The notes: generated by a model from the sequence alone, not told the origin. DNA of 64,000 nt from Proteinivorax hydrogeniformans (GCF_040515995.1 NZ_CP159485.1:434001-498000); one strand, 5' to 3'. Positions 18,127 through 27,846 are shown, numbered from the stretch's first letter. Translations and numbers: made by a program.

Positions 18127-19080
18127 ATGATTAGGAAAATTTTTAGTGTTTTTGTTTTAATTGTTATGCTATTGACTTTAGTAGCATGTGGAGCAGACAA
18201 GGAGGAAACTCAACAGGTAGAAAACGCCGAACAACCTAACGAAGAAATCCAGCAATTATCTAAGGGGATTTTTTATGAGGTTGCAGGAGGAGAAAACCAA
18301 GTTTACTTATTTGGTTCGGTTCATATGGGCCATGAAGAAATGTATCCGTTAGATGATGCTGTTGAGGAAGCTTTTACTCAGTCGGATGTTTTGGCTATGG
18401 AGCTAGATATGGTAAATGTATCGGAGTTTGAGCTTGGGCTAGAAATGGTTGAGTTAGCAGTCTTTAACGACGGCAGATCTATGACCGACATTGTGCCAGA
18501 AGAGGACTTTTTAAAACTATATGAGCTGGTCAAACCTTTTGGAATGACAAAGGATGTTTTAAACCAGTTTCAGCCATGGTACGGCGCTATGTTGTTATCA
18601 GAAGTTATGGCACAACAAGCGGGGGTGAGCTCTGATTATGGGGTGGAAACTTATTTTATAGAGCAGGCAGCGGACATGGAAGTAATTGGACTAGAAACTG
18701 TAGCAAGTCAGCTGTATCCATTTAGTTTATTATCTGATGAATCACAAGCAATTTATTTACAAAGCTCCTTAGATGAAGTGGATGAGTCAGAAGAAGAGCT
18801 AGAGGAGCTAATTAGGTACTGGCAAGAAGGGGATGTGGAAGCATTTGCACAGGCAAGAGATGAAATGATGCAAGACTACCCTACTGAATCATATAAAGAG
18901 TTTCAAAATGCCTTTTTAGACGGCAGGGATGAACAAATGTCAGATGCCATCGAGGAGTTATTAGAAAGTGATAGCGGTAATACATATTTTGTTGTTGTAG
19001 GTTCATTGCACCTTGCCGGCGAAAACAGCATTGTGGAGCAGCTTTCAGAAAGAGGATATCAAGTGGATATAGCTAACTAA
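18127..19080 (+). CDS. TraB/GumN family lipoprotein
   Basis: A 317-residue protein with a lipoprotein signal (IRKIFSVFVLIVMLLTLVAC, lipobox LVAC) followed by a TraB/GumN domain. Family marks are the two G-x-x-H motifs: GSVHMG near the start of the mature domain and GSLHLAGENSIVEQL near the end, plus conserved Glu in AMELDM. Related proteins (Tiki, TraB) are proposed metalloproteases. Anchored outside the membrane. The ATG at 18127 has GGGGGAG upstream; an in-frame TTG at 18109 would spoil the signal peptide. Confidence 0.87.
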   Translation: MIRKIFSVFVLIVMLLTLVACGADKEETQQVENAEQPNEEIQQLSKGIFYEVAGGENQVYLFGSVHMGHEEMYPLDDAVEEAFTQSDVLAMELDMVNVSEFELGLEMVELAVFNDGRSMTDIVPEEDFLKLYELVKPFGMTKDVLNQFQPWYGAMLLSEVMAQQAGVSSDYGVETYFIEQAADMEVIGLETVASQLYPFSLLSDESQAIYLQSSLDEVDESEEELEELIRYWQEGDVEAFAQARDEMMQDYPTESYKEFQNAFLDGRDEQMSDAIEELLESDSGNTYFVVVGSLHLAGENSIVEQLSERGYQVDIAN

Positions 19081-19089
19081 AGAAAAGTT

Positions 19090-19119
19090 AAGCCGAGTGC
19101 ATAAGAGCTCTCGGCTTTT
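19090..19119 (+). terminator. Terminator after the TraB/GumN gene
   Basis: AAGCCGAG-12 nt-CTCGGCTTTT. Confidence 0.8.
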
Positions 19120-19304
19120 AACATATAGAAATATATATTTGCTATCTAAGATAATTTTGTCAGCATTATTAATACAAGTATAAAGGCAAGCATATTATAT
19201 GTTAGTATCTAGATGATTGCAAAAGACCTTATAAAATTGGAGTATGTAGGAAGTGGATTTATACCGTTTTTTGCGATGTCGATATCATAAGGGAGGAGTA
19301 GATT

Positions 19305-19883
19305 ATGAGTAACTATGAATTCAAGGACTATGATTTTGAAAAACCTAGTTTTTTGCATATCATATTAGACAGTACCTTGATGAACCTTTTAGCCCCATTT
19401 ATTTATGGCAAATACTATGATACTTTCAATTTAAAAGGGGATGAAAAAGTTTTAGATTTTGGTTCAGGAGGAGGTTTAGGTGCTAGAGAACTTGCAAAAA
19501 GATTGCCTTACCGGGGCGAGTTATGGTGTGTAGATACTTCGACTTATTGGACTAATAAGGCTAAAAAGAGACTTAATAAATTTAAAAACGTAAAGTTTTA
19601 TGTTGGAGATATTAAAAACAAAGATATCCCCAAAGGATACTTTGACGTAATCACTATAAACGCCGTTTTACATGACATCACTCCAGCTCAAAGGCAAGAG
19701 GTTATTATGAATTTGGTCAAAAAGTTAAAGCAAGGAGGAAAGCTTTTAATCCAGGAGCCTATCGAACCCTCACATGGCATGGAAATTAAGGAGATACAAC
19801 TTATCTTAAATAATGCTAATTTAAAAGAAGCAAGTCATAGTGTAAAAAGGTCTGCTTATCAAGGAGTTTACGTAGATAGGTAG
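19305..19883 (+). CDS. Class I SAM-dependent methyltransferase
   Basis: A 192-residue protein with motif I VLDFGSGGGLGARELAKRL (about 48-66), motif II acid in WCVDTS, and motif IV-like FDVITINAVLHDI. Such proteins transfer methyl groups to small molecules or macromolecules; nothing here indicates which. RBS GGGAGGAG precedes the ATG. It stands alone between two terminators. Confidence 0.85.
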   Translation: MSNYEFKDYDFEKPSFLHIILDSTLMNLLAPFIYGKYYDTFNLKGDEKVLDFGSGGGLGARELAKRLPYRGELWCVDTSTYWTNKAKKRLNKFKNVKFYVGDIKNKDIPKGYFDVITINAVLHDITPAQRQEVIMNLVKKLKQGGKLLIQEPIEPSHGMEIKEIQLILNNANLKEASHSVKRSAYQGVYVDR

Positions 19884-19919
19884 CGGCCTACCCTTTTGTT
19901 TGAACTAGTTGAACTAGAG

Positions 19920-19944
19920 ATACTACCTCGGTAGTATTTTTTTT
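19920..19944 (+). terminator. Terminator after the methyltransferase gene
   Basis: ATACTACC-TC-GGTAGTAT followed by seven to eight T residues. Confidence 0.85.
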
Positions 19945-19997
19945 GTTTAAGGTAAAACTAAGAAAATATAAGGTTAGATATGAAGGGTGAGCCGGTG

Positions 19998-21095
19998 ATG
20001 AGCAACCAAAGTGGCAAGAGCATAACTCAAATGCAATGGATAGCTATGATAGTTGGAATATTAGTGGGCGTTGCCATAACTACTTTACCTCGCGAGCTAG
20101 TTACAGAGACAGGGAGAGATGGTTGGATTACAATCATAGCTGCTACTTTACTTATCTTGATATATATGTCCATATGCATGTATTATGCTAGGTTGTTTCC
20201 CAAGATGACTTTAGCTGAGTCTATCAAACTAGTTTTGGGCAAATGGATAGGTACATTAGTGATGATAGTTTTTGTGGTATATTATTTGGCGGTGGCTGGT
20301 ATAGTAGTTAGATCTTCCTTAGAGGTTAGCTCAGTTTATTTAGATATCACTACTCCGATATGGGTAATTGCCATAACCCCGACCTTGGTTATAGCTTATA
20401 TGGTTAAATGTGGGTTAGGTACTGTTGCAAAGATTTCTGAGGTGATTTTTATGTTAACGGTACCTCTTATTGTTATGCTAGTTTCTCCCATTCTACAAGG
20501 AGAAGTTATACATATGTTGCCGGTTTTCGAGCAAGGTTTTACAGAGCCGTTTTTAGCGTTGCCTACTGCATATTTTGCATTTAGTACTATAGAGTTAGTT
20601 GTGTTAGTTTTTTATCCTTATCTTGAAAATAAAGATGCACCATATAGAGTTACTTACTTAGGTATAATTATTGTTGGCATAATTTATACAGCAATTTTTT
20701 TTACAAGCCTTTTTGTAATGGGGGTTGAACAGGTAGAGATGTTTTATTGGCCTTTTGTAGAAGTTCTTAAAATTATTGGACTACCTGTACTTGAAAGAGT
20801 GGATACTTTTTTTCTGTACTTTTGGTCTGCGCAGATCACAGTGGGAGCAGGGATTCTTACATTCGGCAGTGTGTTTTCTTTAACCTCTGTCACCAAAAAA
20901 GATTATGATAACATCTGGATAGCAATATGTATAATAGTTGTTTTTCTATTTGTTATTTATCCGGAAAATATAACCGAATTAGAGCAGATAACTAGCATAG
21001 TAAGCTTGTGGGGAGGTTTATTTGCTATAATTTTGCCGATAATGTTGGTTGTTATAGCTAAACTTAGAGGTTTGCCAGGTGAACTGGATAAATAG
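19998..21095 (+). CDS. GerAB-type spore germination permease (orphan)
   Basis: A 365-residue membrane protein with about ten helices, in the GerAB/amino acid permease superfamily. The family signature ITTLPRELVTETGRDGWITI lies at the end of helix 1. It is clearly paralogous to the germination permease at 41656-42741 (same signature, same GVEQVEMFYWPF loop). GerAB subunits bind germinant inside the spore inner membrane. No gerAA or gerAC gene accompanies it, so it may be an auxiliary B subunit. The ATG at 19998 with GGGTGA 8 nt upstream is preferred over the ATG at 19980. Confidence 0.85.
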   Translation: MSNQSGKSITQMQWIAMIVGILVGVAITTLPRELVTETGRDGWITIIAATLLILIYMSICMYYARLFPKMTLAESIKLVLGKWIGTLVMIVFVVYYLAVAGIVVRSSLEVSSVYLDITTPIWVIAITPTLVIAYMVKCGLGTVAKISEVIFMLTVPLIVMLVSPILQGEVIHMLPVFEQGFTEPFLALPTAYFAFSTIELVVLVFYPYLENKDAPYRVTYLGIIIVGIIYTAIFFTSLFVMGVEQVEMFYWPFVEVLKIIGLPVLERVDTFFLYFWSAQITVGAGILTFGSVFSLTSVTKKDYDNIWIAICIIVVFLFVIYPENITELEQITSIVSLWGGLFAIILPIMLVVIAKLRGLPGELDK

Positions 21096-21097
21096 AT

Positions 21098-21143
21098 AAA
21101 AGGCGCTGTAAATATTGCCGTGGCAATATTTACAGCGCCTTTT
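21098..21143. terminator. Bidirectional terminator
   Basis: A perfect 22-bp inverted repeat (AAAAGGCGCTGTAAATATTG... and complement, 2-nt loop) with A and T tracts at the ends, placed between convergent genes ending at 21095 and 21175. Confidence 0.92.
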
Positions 21144-21174
21144 AGTTTTGTTTGTTGTAAGTTCTGGTGAGTTT

Positions 21175-23049
21175 TTAACCAGCTCGGCTTACTAATTCTG
21201 ATCCTGTAAATTGGCTGTTGTAAAGACCTCTGTAGAAGCTTTCTTGATCCATTAGTTCTTGGTGGGTACCTTTTTCTATTACTTTCCCTTCTTTCATAAC
21301 TAAAATCATATCTGCGTTGCGTATGGTGGACAGTCTGTGGGCGATTACGAAGCTAGTTCTGCCCTTCATTAGCTGGGACATAGCTTTTTGGATAATTTCT
21401 TCTGTTCGGGTATCAACGCTGCTGGTAGCTTCATCTAGAATTAGGATTGTGGGGTCTGCTAATACTGCACGGGCAATAGTGATTAGCTGTTTTTGACCTT
21501 GAGAGATATTTGAAGCTTCTTCATTTAACACAGTGTCATAGCCATCTGGAAGGGTGCGTATAAAGTGGTCGGCATGAGCAGCTTTTGCAGCTTGAATAAT
21601 ATCCTCTTCTGTGGCATCTAAGCGACCATAGGCAATGTTATCTCGAATAGTTCCGTTAAACAGCCATGTGTCTTGTAGTACCATGCCGAAAATTTTTCGC
21701 AAATCTCCTCGTTTTAGCTGTTGAATATCGTGGCCATCGACGGTTATTTTACCGCTGTTAATATCGTAAAAACGCATTAGAAGGTTAACCAAAGTTGTTT
21801 TGCCAGCTCCTGTTGGACCCACGATGGCTATGGTTTCACCTTGTTTAACTTGAATGTTCATATCATCAAATAAAACCTCATCCTTTTTATATCCAAACTC
21901 CACTTTTTCAAAAGATACTTCACCTTTAGGATTTGGAATCTGAACTGCATTAACATCTTCTTTAGGTTCTTCGCTTTCATCTAATAACTCAAAAACTCTT
22001 TCTGCAGCAGCAATGGTTGATTGAAGAATGTTAGCGATGCTGGCCGTTTGTGATATTGGCTGGGTGAACTGCTTGGAGTACTGGATAAGGGCCTGGACAT
22101 CACCTATAGGGAGCATACCAGAAGTTACAAACACTCCCCCGGCTACACAGACAATTACATATCCAATATTGTTGATGAAAGTCATAAGTGGCATCAAAAG
22201 TCCCGACATAAACTGAGCCTTCCATGCAGAATCATAAAGCTTATCGTTTACATCTTCAAATTGCTCGATAGCCTCTTTTTCTCGTCCAAAGGCTTTGACT
22301 ATTTTATGGCCTGTAAACATTTCTTCAACATGGCCATTTAATTCCCCTAGTTTTTTCTGCTGACCGGCAAAGTATTTTCGCGAGCGAGTTGTTATTTTCT
22401 TTGTTACATAGAAAGAAGCAGGTAGAATAAATAAACATACTAATGTCATTAACGGACTTATCACTATCATCATAACAAGGATACCCACTAATGTAACAAC
22501 TGCGGTTATAAGCTGGGTTAAGCTTTGCTGTAGTGTTTGGCTGATTGTATCAACATCGTTGGTGACGCGGCTAAGAATTTCGCCATGGCTTTTAGAGTCA
22601 AAAAACTTAAGGGGAAGCTTTGAAAGCTTGCCTTTTACTTCTTTTCGCATCTGGTAAACTGTCTTTTGAGCAACATCAGCCATTATATACTGTTTAGCAA
22701 ATCCAAATATAAAGCTAAAAATATATAACCCTACTAACGCTAGCAAAATATTAAAAATGTAATCAAAATCAATGGCGGCCTCTGGGTTGCCTTGAACTCG
22801 CTCCATCACCCCATCAAATAGTCTAGTTGTAGCTAAACCCATAATCTTAGGAGAAACAATCATGAAAGCTGTGCTAAGGATAGACATAACTAGCACAATA
22901 ATAAGCTGAACTTTCTTTGGCTTAAGGTAGCTTGTCAGTCGTAATAAAGTGCCCTTAAAATCTTTGGGTTTTTCAGATGGAGACATAGCCCCAGCAAACC
23001 TGCCCCCGCCCATCACTTTTGGTGGTCTTTTATTCTTTTCTTGGCTCAT
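21175..23049 (-). CDS. ABC exporter subunit with intact catalytic residues
   Basis: A 624-residue half-transporter: six membrane helices (about 45-345) followed by an ATPase domain with Walker A IVGPTGAGKTTL, Walker B LILDEATSSVD (catalytic Glu present) and H-loop VIAHRLST. Its signature is degenerate, ISQGQKQL rather than LSGGQ. This is the complement of its partner at 23046-24773, so the pair should form one competent and one degenerate ATP site, as in TM287/288 or LmrCD. Likely exports drugs, lipids or peptides. It overlaps its partner gene by 4 bp and lies downstream of marR. Confidence 0.93.
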   Translation of the reverse strand: MSQEKNKRPPKVMGGGRFAGAMSPSEKPKDFKGTLLRLTSYLKPKKVQLIIVLVMSILSTAFMIVSPKIMGLATTRLFDGVMERVQGNPEAAIDFDYIFNILLALVGLYIFSFIFGFAKQYIMADVAQKTVYQMRKEVKGKLSKLPLKFFDSKSHGEILSRVTNDVDTISQTLQQSLTQLITAVVTLVGILVMMIVISPLMTLVCLFILPASFYVTKKITTRSRKYFAGQQKKLGELNGHVEEMFTGHKIVKAFGREKEAIEQFEDVNDKLYDSAWKAQFMSGLLMPLMTFINNIGYVIVCVAGGVFVTSGMLPIGDVQALIQYSKQFTQPISQTASIANILQSTIAAAERVFELLDESEEPKEDVNAVQIPNPKGEVSFEKVEFGYKKDEVLFDDMNIQVKQGETIAIVGPTGAGKTTLVNLLMRFYDINSGKITVDGHDIQQLKRGDLRKIFGMVLQDTWLFNGTIRDNIAYGRLDATEEDIIQAAKAAHADHFIRTLPDGYDTVLNEEASNISQGQKQLITIARAVLADPTILILDEATSSVDTRTEEIIQKAMSQLMKGRTSFVIAHRLSTIRNADMILVMKEGKVIEKGTHQELMDQESFYRGLYNSQFTGSELVSRAG

Positions 23050-24773
23050 GCGATCTCCTCCTTAGAAAGCTGAGAGAATACAATTTGTTGATAGACCTCG
23101 CTGCTTTCCATAAGCTCTTTATGAGTTCCCATTCCTGCTATCTTACCTTGGTCAAGTACGATTATTCTATCTGCATCCATTATACTGCTCACCCTTTGGC
23201 CAACAATTAAAAGAGTTGAATCTTTAGTTTCAGATTTTAGCGCCTTGCGCAACTGGGCATCAGTCTTAAAATCTAATGCGGAAAAGCTATCATCAAATAT
23301 ATAAATCTCTGGTTTTCTTATTAAAGCCCGCGCTATGGAAAGGCGTTGTTTCTGTCCGCCGGAGAGGTTTACTCCTCCTTGGTTTATTTCAGATTCAAAT
23401 CCATCTTTCATATCAGAAATAAACTCTAAAGCTTGCGCCGTTTCAGCAGCATGGCGTACCTCTTCATCGCTGGCATTGTCTTTACCGTAGCGTATGTTAT
23501 CTGAAATAGTTCCGGAAAAAAGCAAAGCTTTTTGGGGCACGTAACCTATTTTCTCCCGCAGGTGTTTTTGAGAAAAATCTTTTATGCTGACGTCATTTAT
23601 TAAAATATCTCCGCAAGTAACATCATAAAAGCGCGGCATTAGATTTACTAAAGTTGATTTACCTGAGCCGGTGCTTCCTATAATTGCAGTCACCTCACCG
23701 GGTTTTGCGCTAAAGGAGATGTTGCTGAGAGCCGGTTTTTCAGCCCCAGGATAATAGAAGCTGACATTTTTAAATTCAATATGACCTTTTTTCTTCTTTG
23801 GATTGTTTTTAGTTTCTGGATCTTTAATCTTTGGCTCAACCTCTAAAACTTTAGAAACCCTATCTGCAGAGACCATAGCCCTAGGAATCATAACAAACAT
23901 CATGGATACCATCATTAACGAAAACATGATAAACATTATATACTGTAGAAATGCCATCAAATCTCCAACTTGCATACTGCCGGCATCGACTCTGAAGCTG
24001 CCATACCATATTGTTGCTACTGCGGTAAGGTTTAATAGCAAGGTCATTAACGGCATGGCAACTGCCATTAGTTTGTTGACTTTTATGGCGGTGTTAGTTA
24101 AATCCTTGTTGGCCACATCAAAGCGGTTTTGTTCATGGTCAATCCGATTAAATGCTCGGATCACTCGGATGCCGGTTAAGTTTTCCCGCATAACTCGGTT
24201 AAGTTTATCTAGTTTTGTTTGAACAGCCTTAAATAGCGGCAGCCCTTTTTTTGCTATGACTGTGATTGTTAAAACAAGGAGAGGCATTACTATAAAAACT
24301 ACCATAGATAGCTGGGGGTCTCTTGAAACCGCCATTATAATGCCGCCAATCATCATCAGAGGGGCTGTGAACATCATTCTAAGCATCATAAGAACAACCA
24401 TTTGTACCTGAACGATGTCGTTAGTGGTCCTGGTGATTAAAGAAGCAGCTCCAAACTTATCATACTCATTAAGAGAAAAACTTTGAATGTGGGTAAATAA
24501 ACTACTGCGAACTTGCTTTCCAAAACCAATAGCGGTTTTGGAAGCTAAAAAACTAGCTCCAATTGCACATATGGTTCCGCCTAAGGTTACTAAAATCATG
24601 ACAAGCCCCACATTGAAGATATAATTTATGTCACCACTTACAATCCCATTATCCACTATGTCTGCCATTAGCCCAGGCAAAAACAATTGAGATAAAGATT
24701 GTATAAAAACCAACAGTACTATGGCACAAATTATAAGCCGGTAAGGTTTTAAAAACTTTATTAACTTAAGCAT
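23046..24773 (-). CDS. ABC exporter subunit with degenerate catalytic residues
   Basis: A 575-residue half-transporter with six helices and an ATPase domain: Walker A IIGSTGSGKSTL and a canonical signature LSGGQKQRLSIARAL. The Walker B end reads IFDDSFSALD, with Asp where the catalytic Glu should be, and the H-loop is IVGQRVSSI, with Gln for His. Its own Walker site is therefore probably inactive, while its good LSGGQ serves the partner's site. Second gene of the marR-ABC-ABC operon, starting 20 bp after marR. Confidence 0.93.
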   Translation of the reverse strand: MLKLIKFLKPYRLIICAIVLLVFIQSLSQLFLPGLMADIVDNGIVSGDINYIFNVGLVMILVTLGGTICAIGASFLASKTAIGFGKQVRSSLFTHIQSFSLNEYDKFGAASLITRTTNDIVQVQMVVLMMLRMMFTAPLMMIGGIIMAVSRDPQLSMVVFIVMPLLVLTITVIAKKGLPLFKAVQTKLDKLNRVMRENLTGIRVIRAFNRIDHEQNRFDVANKDLTNTAIKVNKLMAVAMPLMTLLLNLTAVATIWYGSFRVDAGSMQVGDLMAFLQYIMFIMFSLMMVSMMFVMIPRAMVSADRVSKVLEVEPKIKDPETKNNPKKKKGHIEFKNVSFYYPGAEKPALSNISFSAKPGEVTAIIGSTGSGKSTLVNLMPRFYDVTCGDILINDVSIKDFSQKHLREKIGYVPQKALLFSGTISDNIRYGKDNASDEEVRHAAETAQALEFISDMKDGFESEINQGGVNLSGGQKQRLSIARALIRKPEIYIFDDSFSALDFKTDAQLRKALKSETKDSTLLIVGQRVSSIMDADRIIVLDQGKIAGMGTHKELMESSEVYQQIVFSQLSKEEIA

Positions 24774-24793
24774 AGGTAAACTCCCTTCATCAT

Positions 24794-25228
24794 CTAATTA
24801 CTTTCGAAGTATTCATACGCCTCTTCTAGCAAGGCGATAAGCTCTTGACTTCTGCTTTTGCCCATATGATTAACAAGTCCTTGAAACTGAGATTTAAACT
24901 CTAAAAAGGCAGCTTCTAGTTTTTCAACACCGCTATCGGTTAGAAAAAGTCTTACCGCCCTGCGGTCAGCGGAGTCAGCACAACGTCTGACTAGCTCTTT
25001 TTTTACTAAGCTGTTAACAGTCTGCGTAATGGAAGGAGCAGATACCTTTAAAAGAGCGCTAAGCTCAGACACCATAACTCCCTGACCATTATCTAATCTA
25101 GAAATATTGCGAAGCACCACTAATTCGCTATGCCTCATTTCTGCTATTGGTGTAGCGTGGAGACGCTGTCGATTAAGCTGCATGAAGGCTTGCATAAGCT
25201 TATATGCAACATCATTACTGGATTCCAT
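24794..25228 (-). CDS. MarR family transcriptional regulator
   Basis: A 144-residue winged-helix repressor: VMVSELSALLKVSAPSITQT recognition region and the wing VRRCADSADRRAVRLFLT (D-x-R-D/R motif). As first gene of an operon with a heterodimeric exporter it probably represses that operon and itself and is released by the exporter's substrate. Two palindromes in the leader are good operator candidates. RBS GGAGG lies upstream of the ATG. Confidence 0.92.
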   Translation of the reverse strand: MESSNDVAYKLMQAFMQLNRQRLHATPIAEMRHSELVVLRNISRLDNGQGVMVSELSALLKVSAPSITQTVNSLVKKELVRRCADSADRRAVRLFLTDSGVEKLEAAFLEFKSQFQGLVNHMGKSRSQELIALLEEAYEYFESN

Positions 25229-25251
25229 AAGATTACCTCCAATTTATATAT

Positions 25252-25281
25252 TTAACCTAGTTAATTATTAAGTTACTTAAT
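25252..25281. promoter_or_regulatory. Two candidate MarR operators
   Basis: Two perfect odd palindromes lie between the marR -10 box and its start codon: TTAACCTAGTTAA (25252-25264) and ATTAAGTTACTTAAT (25267-25281). Size, AT-rich arms and position match MarR boxes. Confidence 0.6.
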
Positions 25282-25309
25282 TATACGGTAAACGAAGATG
25301 ATTTGTCAA
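25280..25309 (-). promoter_or_regulatory. Sigma-A promoter of the marR-ABC operon
   Basis: On the minus strand TTGACA (complement of 25304-25309), 18-bp spacer, TATAAT (complement of 25280-25285). The rest of the 329-bp gap to 25557 shows only a short inverted repeat (ATCAAATT/AATTTGAT, 25328-25354) and no gene. Confidence 0.85.
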
Positions 25310-25557
25310 TATTTTTGTGAAAATTTAATCAAATTATCGAAGGAGTAATTTGATGTAGTCTTGTTAAGAGGAAATACCTGATGCACTATAGAATTACATA
25401 TTAACAATATATGAAGTCAACAGACCATCAAACTGTATCGCAAGGTGATTTAAGAAATAGGAAAGTGTAGGCGTTGATTTTAATGGTTCTAGATTGTGAG
25501 ATAGTCAACGTATATATGATTTAATGGTAAATAATTAGTTAGGCGAGGAGGGGGAGT

Positions 25558-26364
25558 ATGTTCAAAAGAGCAATTATTTTTATAAGCTTTACTTTTGTTT
25601 TGACATGGGGGTTTTGGTGGCTGTTGGCGCTATTAACCCACCACGATATAACTAGCTTTGAAAGTGCGCTAAGTATTTTGTTATTATTTATGGGGGGCAT
25701 TGGACCTACCATAGGGGCTTATGTTGCCATTTTAGCCACTGACAAAAAGGATTTAAAAGAGTTTCACTCTAAAGTGTTAAAAATAGAGGTTAATTACAAA
25801 TACTTTCTATTTGCTTTTCTAGTACCTGTACTTTTAGGGGTTTTAGGGATTAGCATGGCATTTATAATAGACAGGGAATTTTTTATTAACAATCCTATAG
25901 GTCCGCTTTATTTTTTTATTCCCAGCATAGCTTCAGCGATAATTTTTGGCGGGATAGAGGAGTTAGGGTGGCGTGGGGTTTTACAGCCAGAGCTTTTTAA
26001 AGTTTGTAAAAATATTTTCCTAATTAATCTAATAATAGGGGTAGTTTGGGCGTTGTGGCACTTGCCACTTTTTTATATTCAAGGATCTAATCACTTTGGT
26101 AATTCTTTCTTGGCATATACGCTAACTGCCATCGGCTTTAGTTCGTTTTTAACCTGGCTTTATGATAAGACAAAAAGTGTTTTACTTTGTGTTTTGTTTC
26201 ATGCTTCCATTAACGCTACAATGGCAGTAGGTTTGTCTGTACCGATGAACGAAACTTTACCCAACATCGCCCAAGGGGCTTTGATACTATTTTTAGGGAC
26301 TGTACTACTTTTAAAAAGAAGAGTTCATTATATAAACTTTAATAAAAAGATGACGCTTAAATAA
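25558..26364 (+). CDS. CPBP family intramembrane metalloprotease
   Basis: A 268-residue membrane protein with about seven helices. The CPBP (CAAX protease/bacteriocin-immunity) motifs are present: EELGWRGVLQPEL (EExxxR), ALWHLPLFYIQG (second motif His) and LFHASINATMA (third motif His and Asn). Members cleave within membranes or give self-immunity to peptides. No bacteriocin gene is visible nearby. RBS GAGGAGGGGG precedes the ATG. Confidence 0.9.
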   Translation: MFKRAIIFISFTFVLTWGFWWLLALLTHHDITSFESALSILLLFMGGIGPTIGAYVAILATDKKDLKEFHSKVLKIEVNYKYFLFAFLVPVLLGVLGISMAFIIDREFFINNPIGPLYFFIPSIASAIIFGGIEELGWRGVLQPELFKVCKNIFLINLIIGVVWALWHLPLFYIQGSNHFGNSFLAYTLTAIGFSSFLTWLYDKTKSVLLCVLFHASINATMAVGLSVPMNETLPNIAQGALILFLGTVLLLKRRVHYINFNKKMTLK

Positions 26365-26454
26365 TAAAAATCAGCTAACAAATTTTAAGGTGTATTCACT
26401 TTTCTTTTTTCGGGAATACTGTTTGTATAGTATTTTCGGAAGGAGTGGAGTTAG

Positions 26455-27837
26455 TTGAAAAAGATACCTCATGTTTATGCACTGCTCTTTATGGTAATCA
26501 TTTTTGCTGCGGTGCTTACCCATATTGTTCCAGCTGGTGAATACCAGAGGGTGGAGGACCCAGAAACCGGAAGAACTGTGGTTGATCCAGAATCTTTTCA
26601 ATATGTAGAAGCTGATCCTGTTGGAGTATTTGATACTTTGCAGGCAGTGCAGCTTGGGTTAGTAGATGCGGCAAACATAGTGGCGTTTATCTTTATAGTT
26701 GGTGGCGCATTTGGCATAATTCGAGGCACTGGCTCGATAGACGCGGGGTTAGGACTTGCCGTTGATAAGATGCAAGGAAGAGAGAGATTATTGTTTCCTG
26801 CCTTGATACTACTGTTTTCTATAGGCGGTGCGACCTTCGGATTAGCGGAGGAGACCATACCTTTTATTCCGATTGCTGTGCTATTATGTAGAAGGCTAGG
26901 CTACGATGCTATGGTGGGATTTGCTTTGGTATCTATAGGCGCAAGATTGGGTTTTTCAGCAGGAATGCTTAACCCATTTACTATAGGTGTTGCACAAGAG
27001 ATAGCTGAACTGCCGCTATTTTCAGGGCTACTTTATCGCACGATTTGGTATGTGATATTACTTATTGTCACAATTTGGTATATAAACAGGTATGCCCAGG
27101 CAGTTAAGAAAAATCCCGATAAAAGCTATGTGCGAGATATAGAACTTTCAAGCTCAGACGAAGCTGACGACTCTAATATACCGGAGTACGAAACTAAGCA
27201 TACACTAGTACTAGTAGCTGTTGTGCTAGGATTTATAGCTATGATATATGGTGTATTCCAGCTAGAATGGTATATAAATGAGATAGCGGGGGTTTTCTTA
27301 GCTATCGGAATTGTCGCTGGATTAGTTGGTCGGTTAGGCATAAATGGGACTGCTTCAAACTTTGTGGAAGGTGCAAGGGAGTTGACCTTTGGTGCTTTGG
27401 TAGTTGGGGTTGCTAGAGGAATATTAGTTGTTTTAGAGCAAGGGATGATAGTAGATACCATCATTAATGCAGCAGGATTAGGACTGCAAACGCTTCCTAC
27501 AGTGTTAGCAGCAAATGGGATGTTTGTTTTTCAGTTAATATTAAATGTTCTTATTCCATCTGGTAGTGGGCAGGCTGCTACAACAATGCCAATTATGGCA
27601 CCTATTGCTGATATCGCAGGAATAACAAGACAAACAGCGGTGCTTGCATTCCATTATGGAGATGGATTTACAAACATAATTACTCCCACTGGTGGAACAC
27701 TAATGGCGAGTTTAGCAATTGCTAACATTCCCTTTGAGCGCTATGCAAAATGGGTCTTGCCGCTTTTAGGTATTTGGACTTTGGTCGGAATTACAGCTAT
27801 AACGATAGCAACCTTAATAGGGTATGGACCCTTTTAA
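26455..27837 (+). CDS. YfcC family transporter
   Basis: A 460-residue integral membrane protein of the YfcC/C4-dicarboxylate anaerobic carrier-like family with about 11-12 helices. Family segments seen: THIVPAGEYQRVEDPETGR after helix 1, GGATFGLAEETIPFIPI, and near the C-terminus LIPSGSGQAATTMPIMAPI and HYGDGFTNIITPTGGTLM. Related proteins import or exchange basic amino acids or dicarboxylates. The start is TTG with AAGGAGTGGAG upstream. A short inverted repeat (AATACT/AGTATT, 26415-26434) sits just before the RBS. Its own terminator follows. Confidence 0.88.
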   Translation: MKKIPHVYALLFMVIIFAAVLTHIVPAGEYQRVEDPETGRTVVDPESFQYVEADPVGVFDTLQAVQLGLVDAANIVAFIFIVGGAFGIIRGTGSIDAGLGLAVDKMQGRERLLFPALILLFSIGGATFGLAEETIPFIPIAVLLCRRLGYDAMVGFALVSIGARLGFSAGMLNPFTIGVAQEIAELPLFSGLLYRTIWYVILLIVTIWYINRYAQAVKKNPDKSYVRDIELSSSDEADDSNIPEYETKHTLVLVAVVLGFIAMIYGVFQLEWYINEIAGVFLAIGIVAGLVGRLGINGTASNFVEGARELTFGALVVGVARGILVVLEQGMIVDTIINAAGLGLQTLPTVLAANGMFVFQLILNVLIPSGSGQAATTMPIMAPIADIAGITRQTAVLAFHYGDGFTNIITPTGGTLMASLAIANIPFERYAKWVLPLLGIWTLVGITAITIATLIGYGPF

Positions 27838-27846
27838 GGTTAAAAT

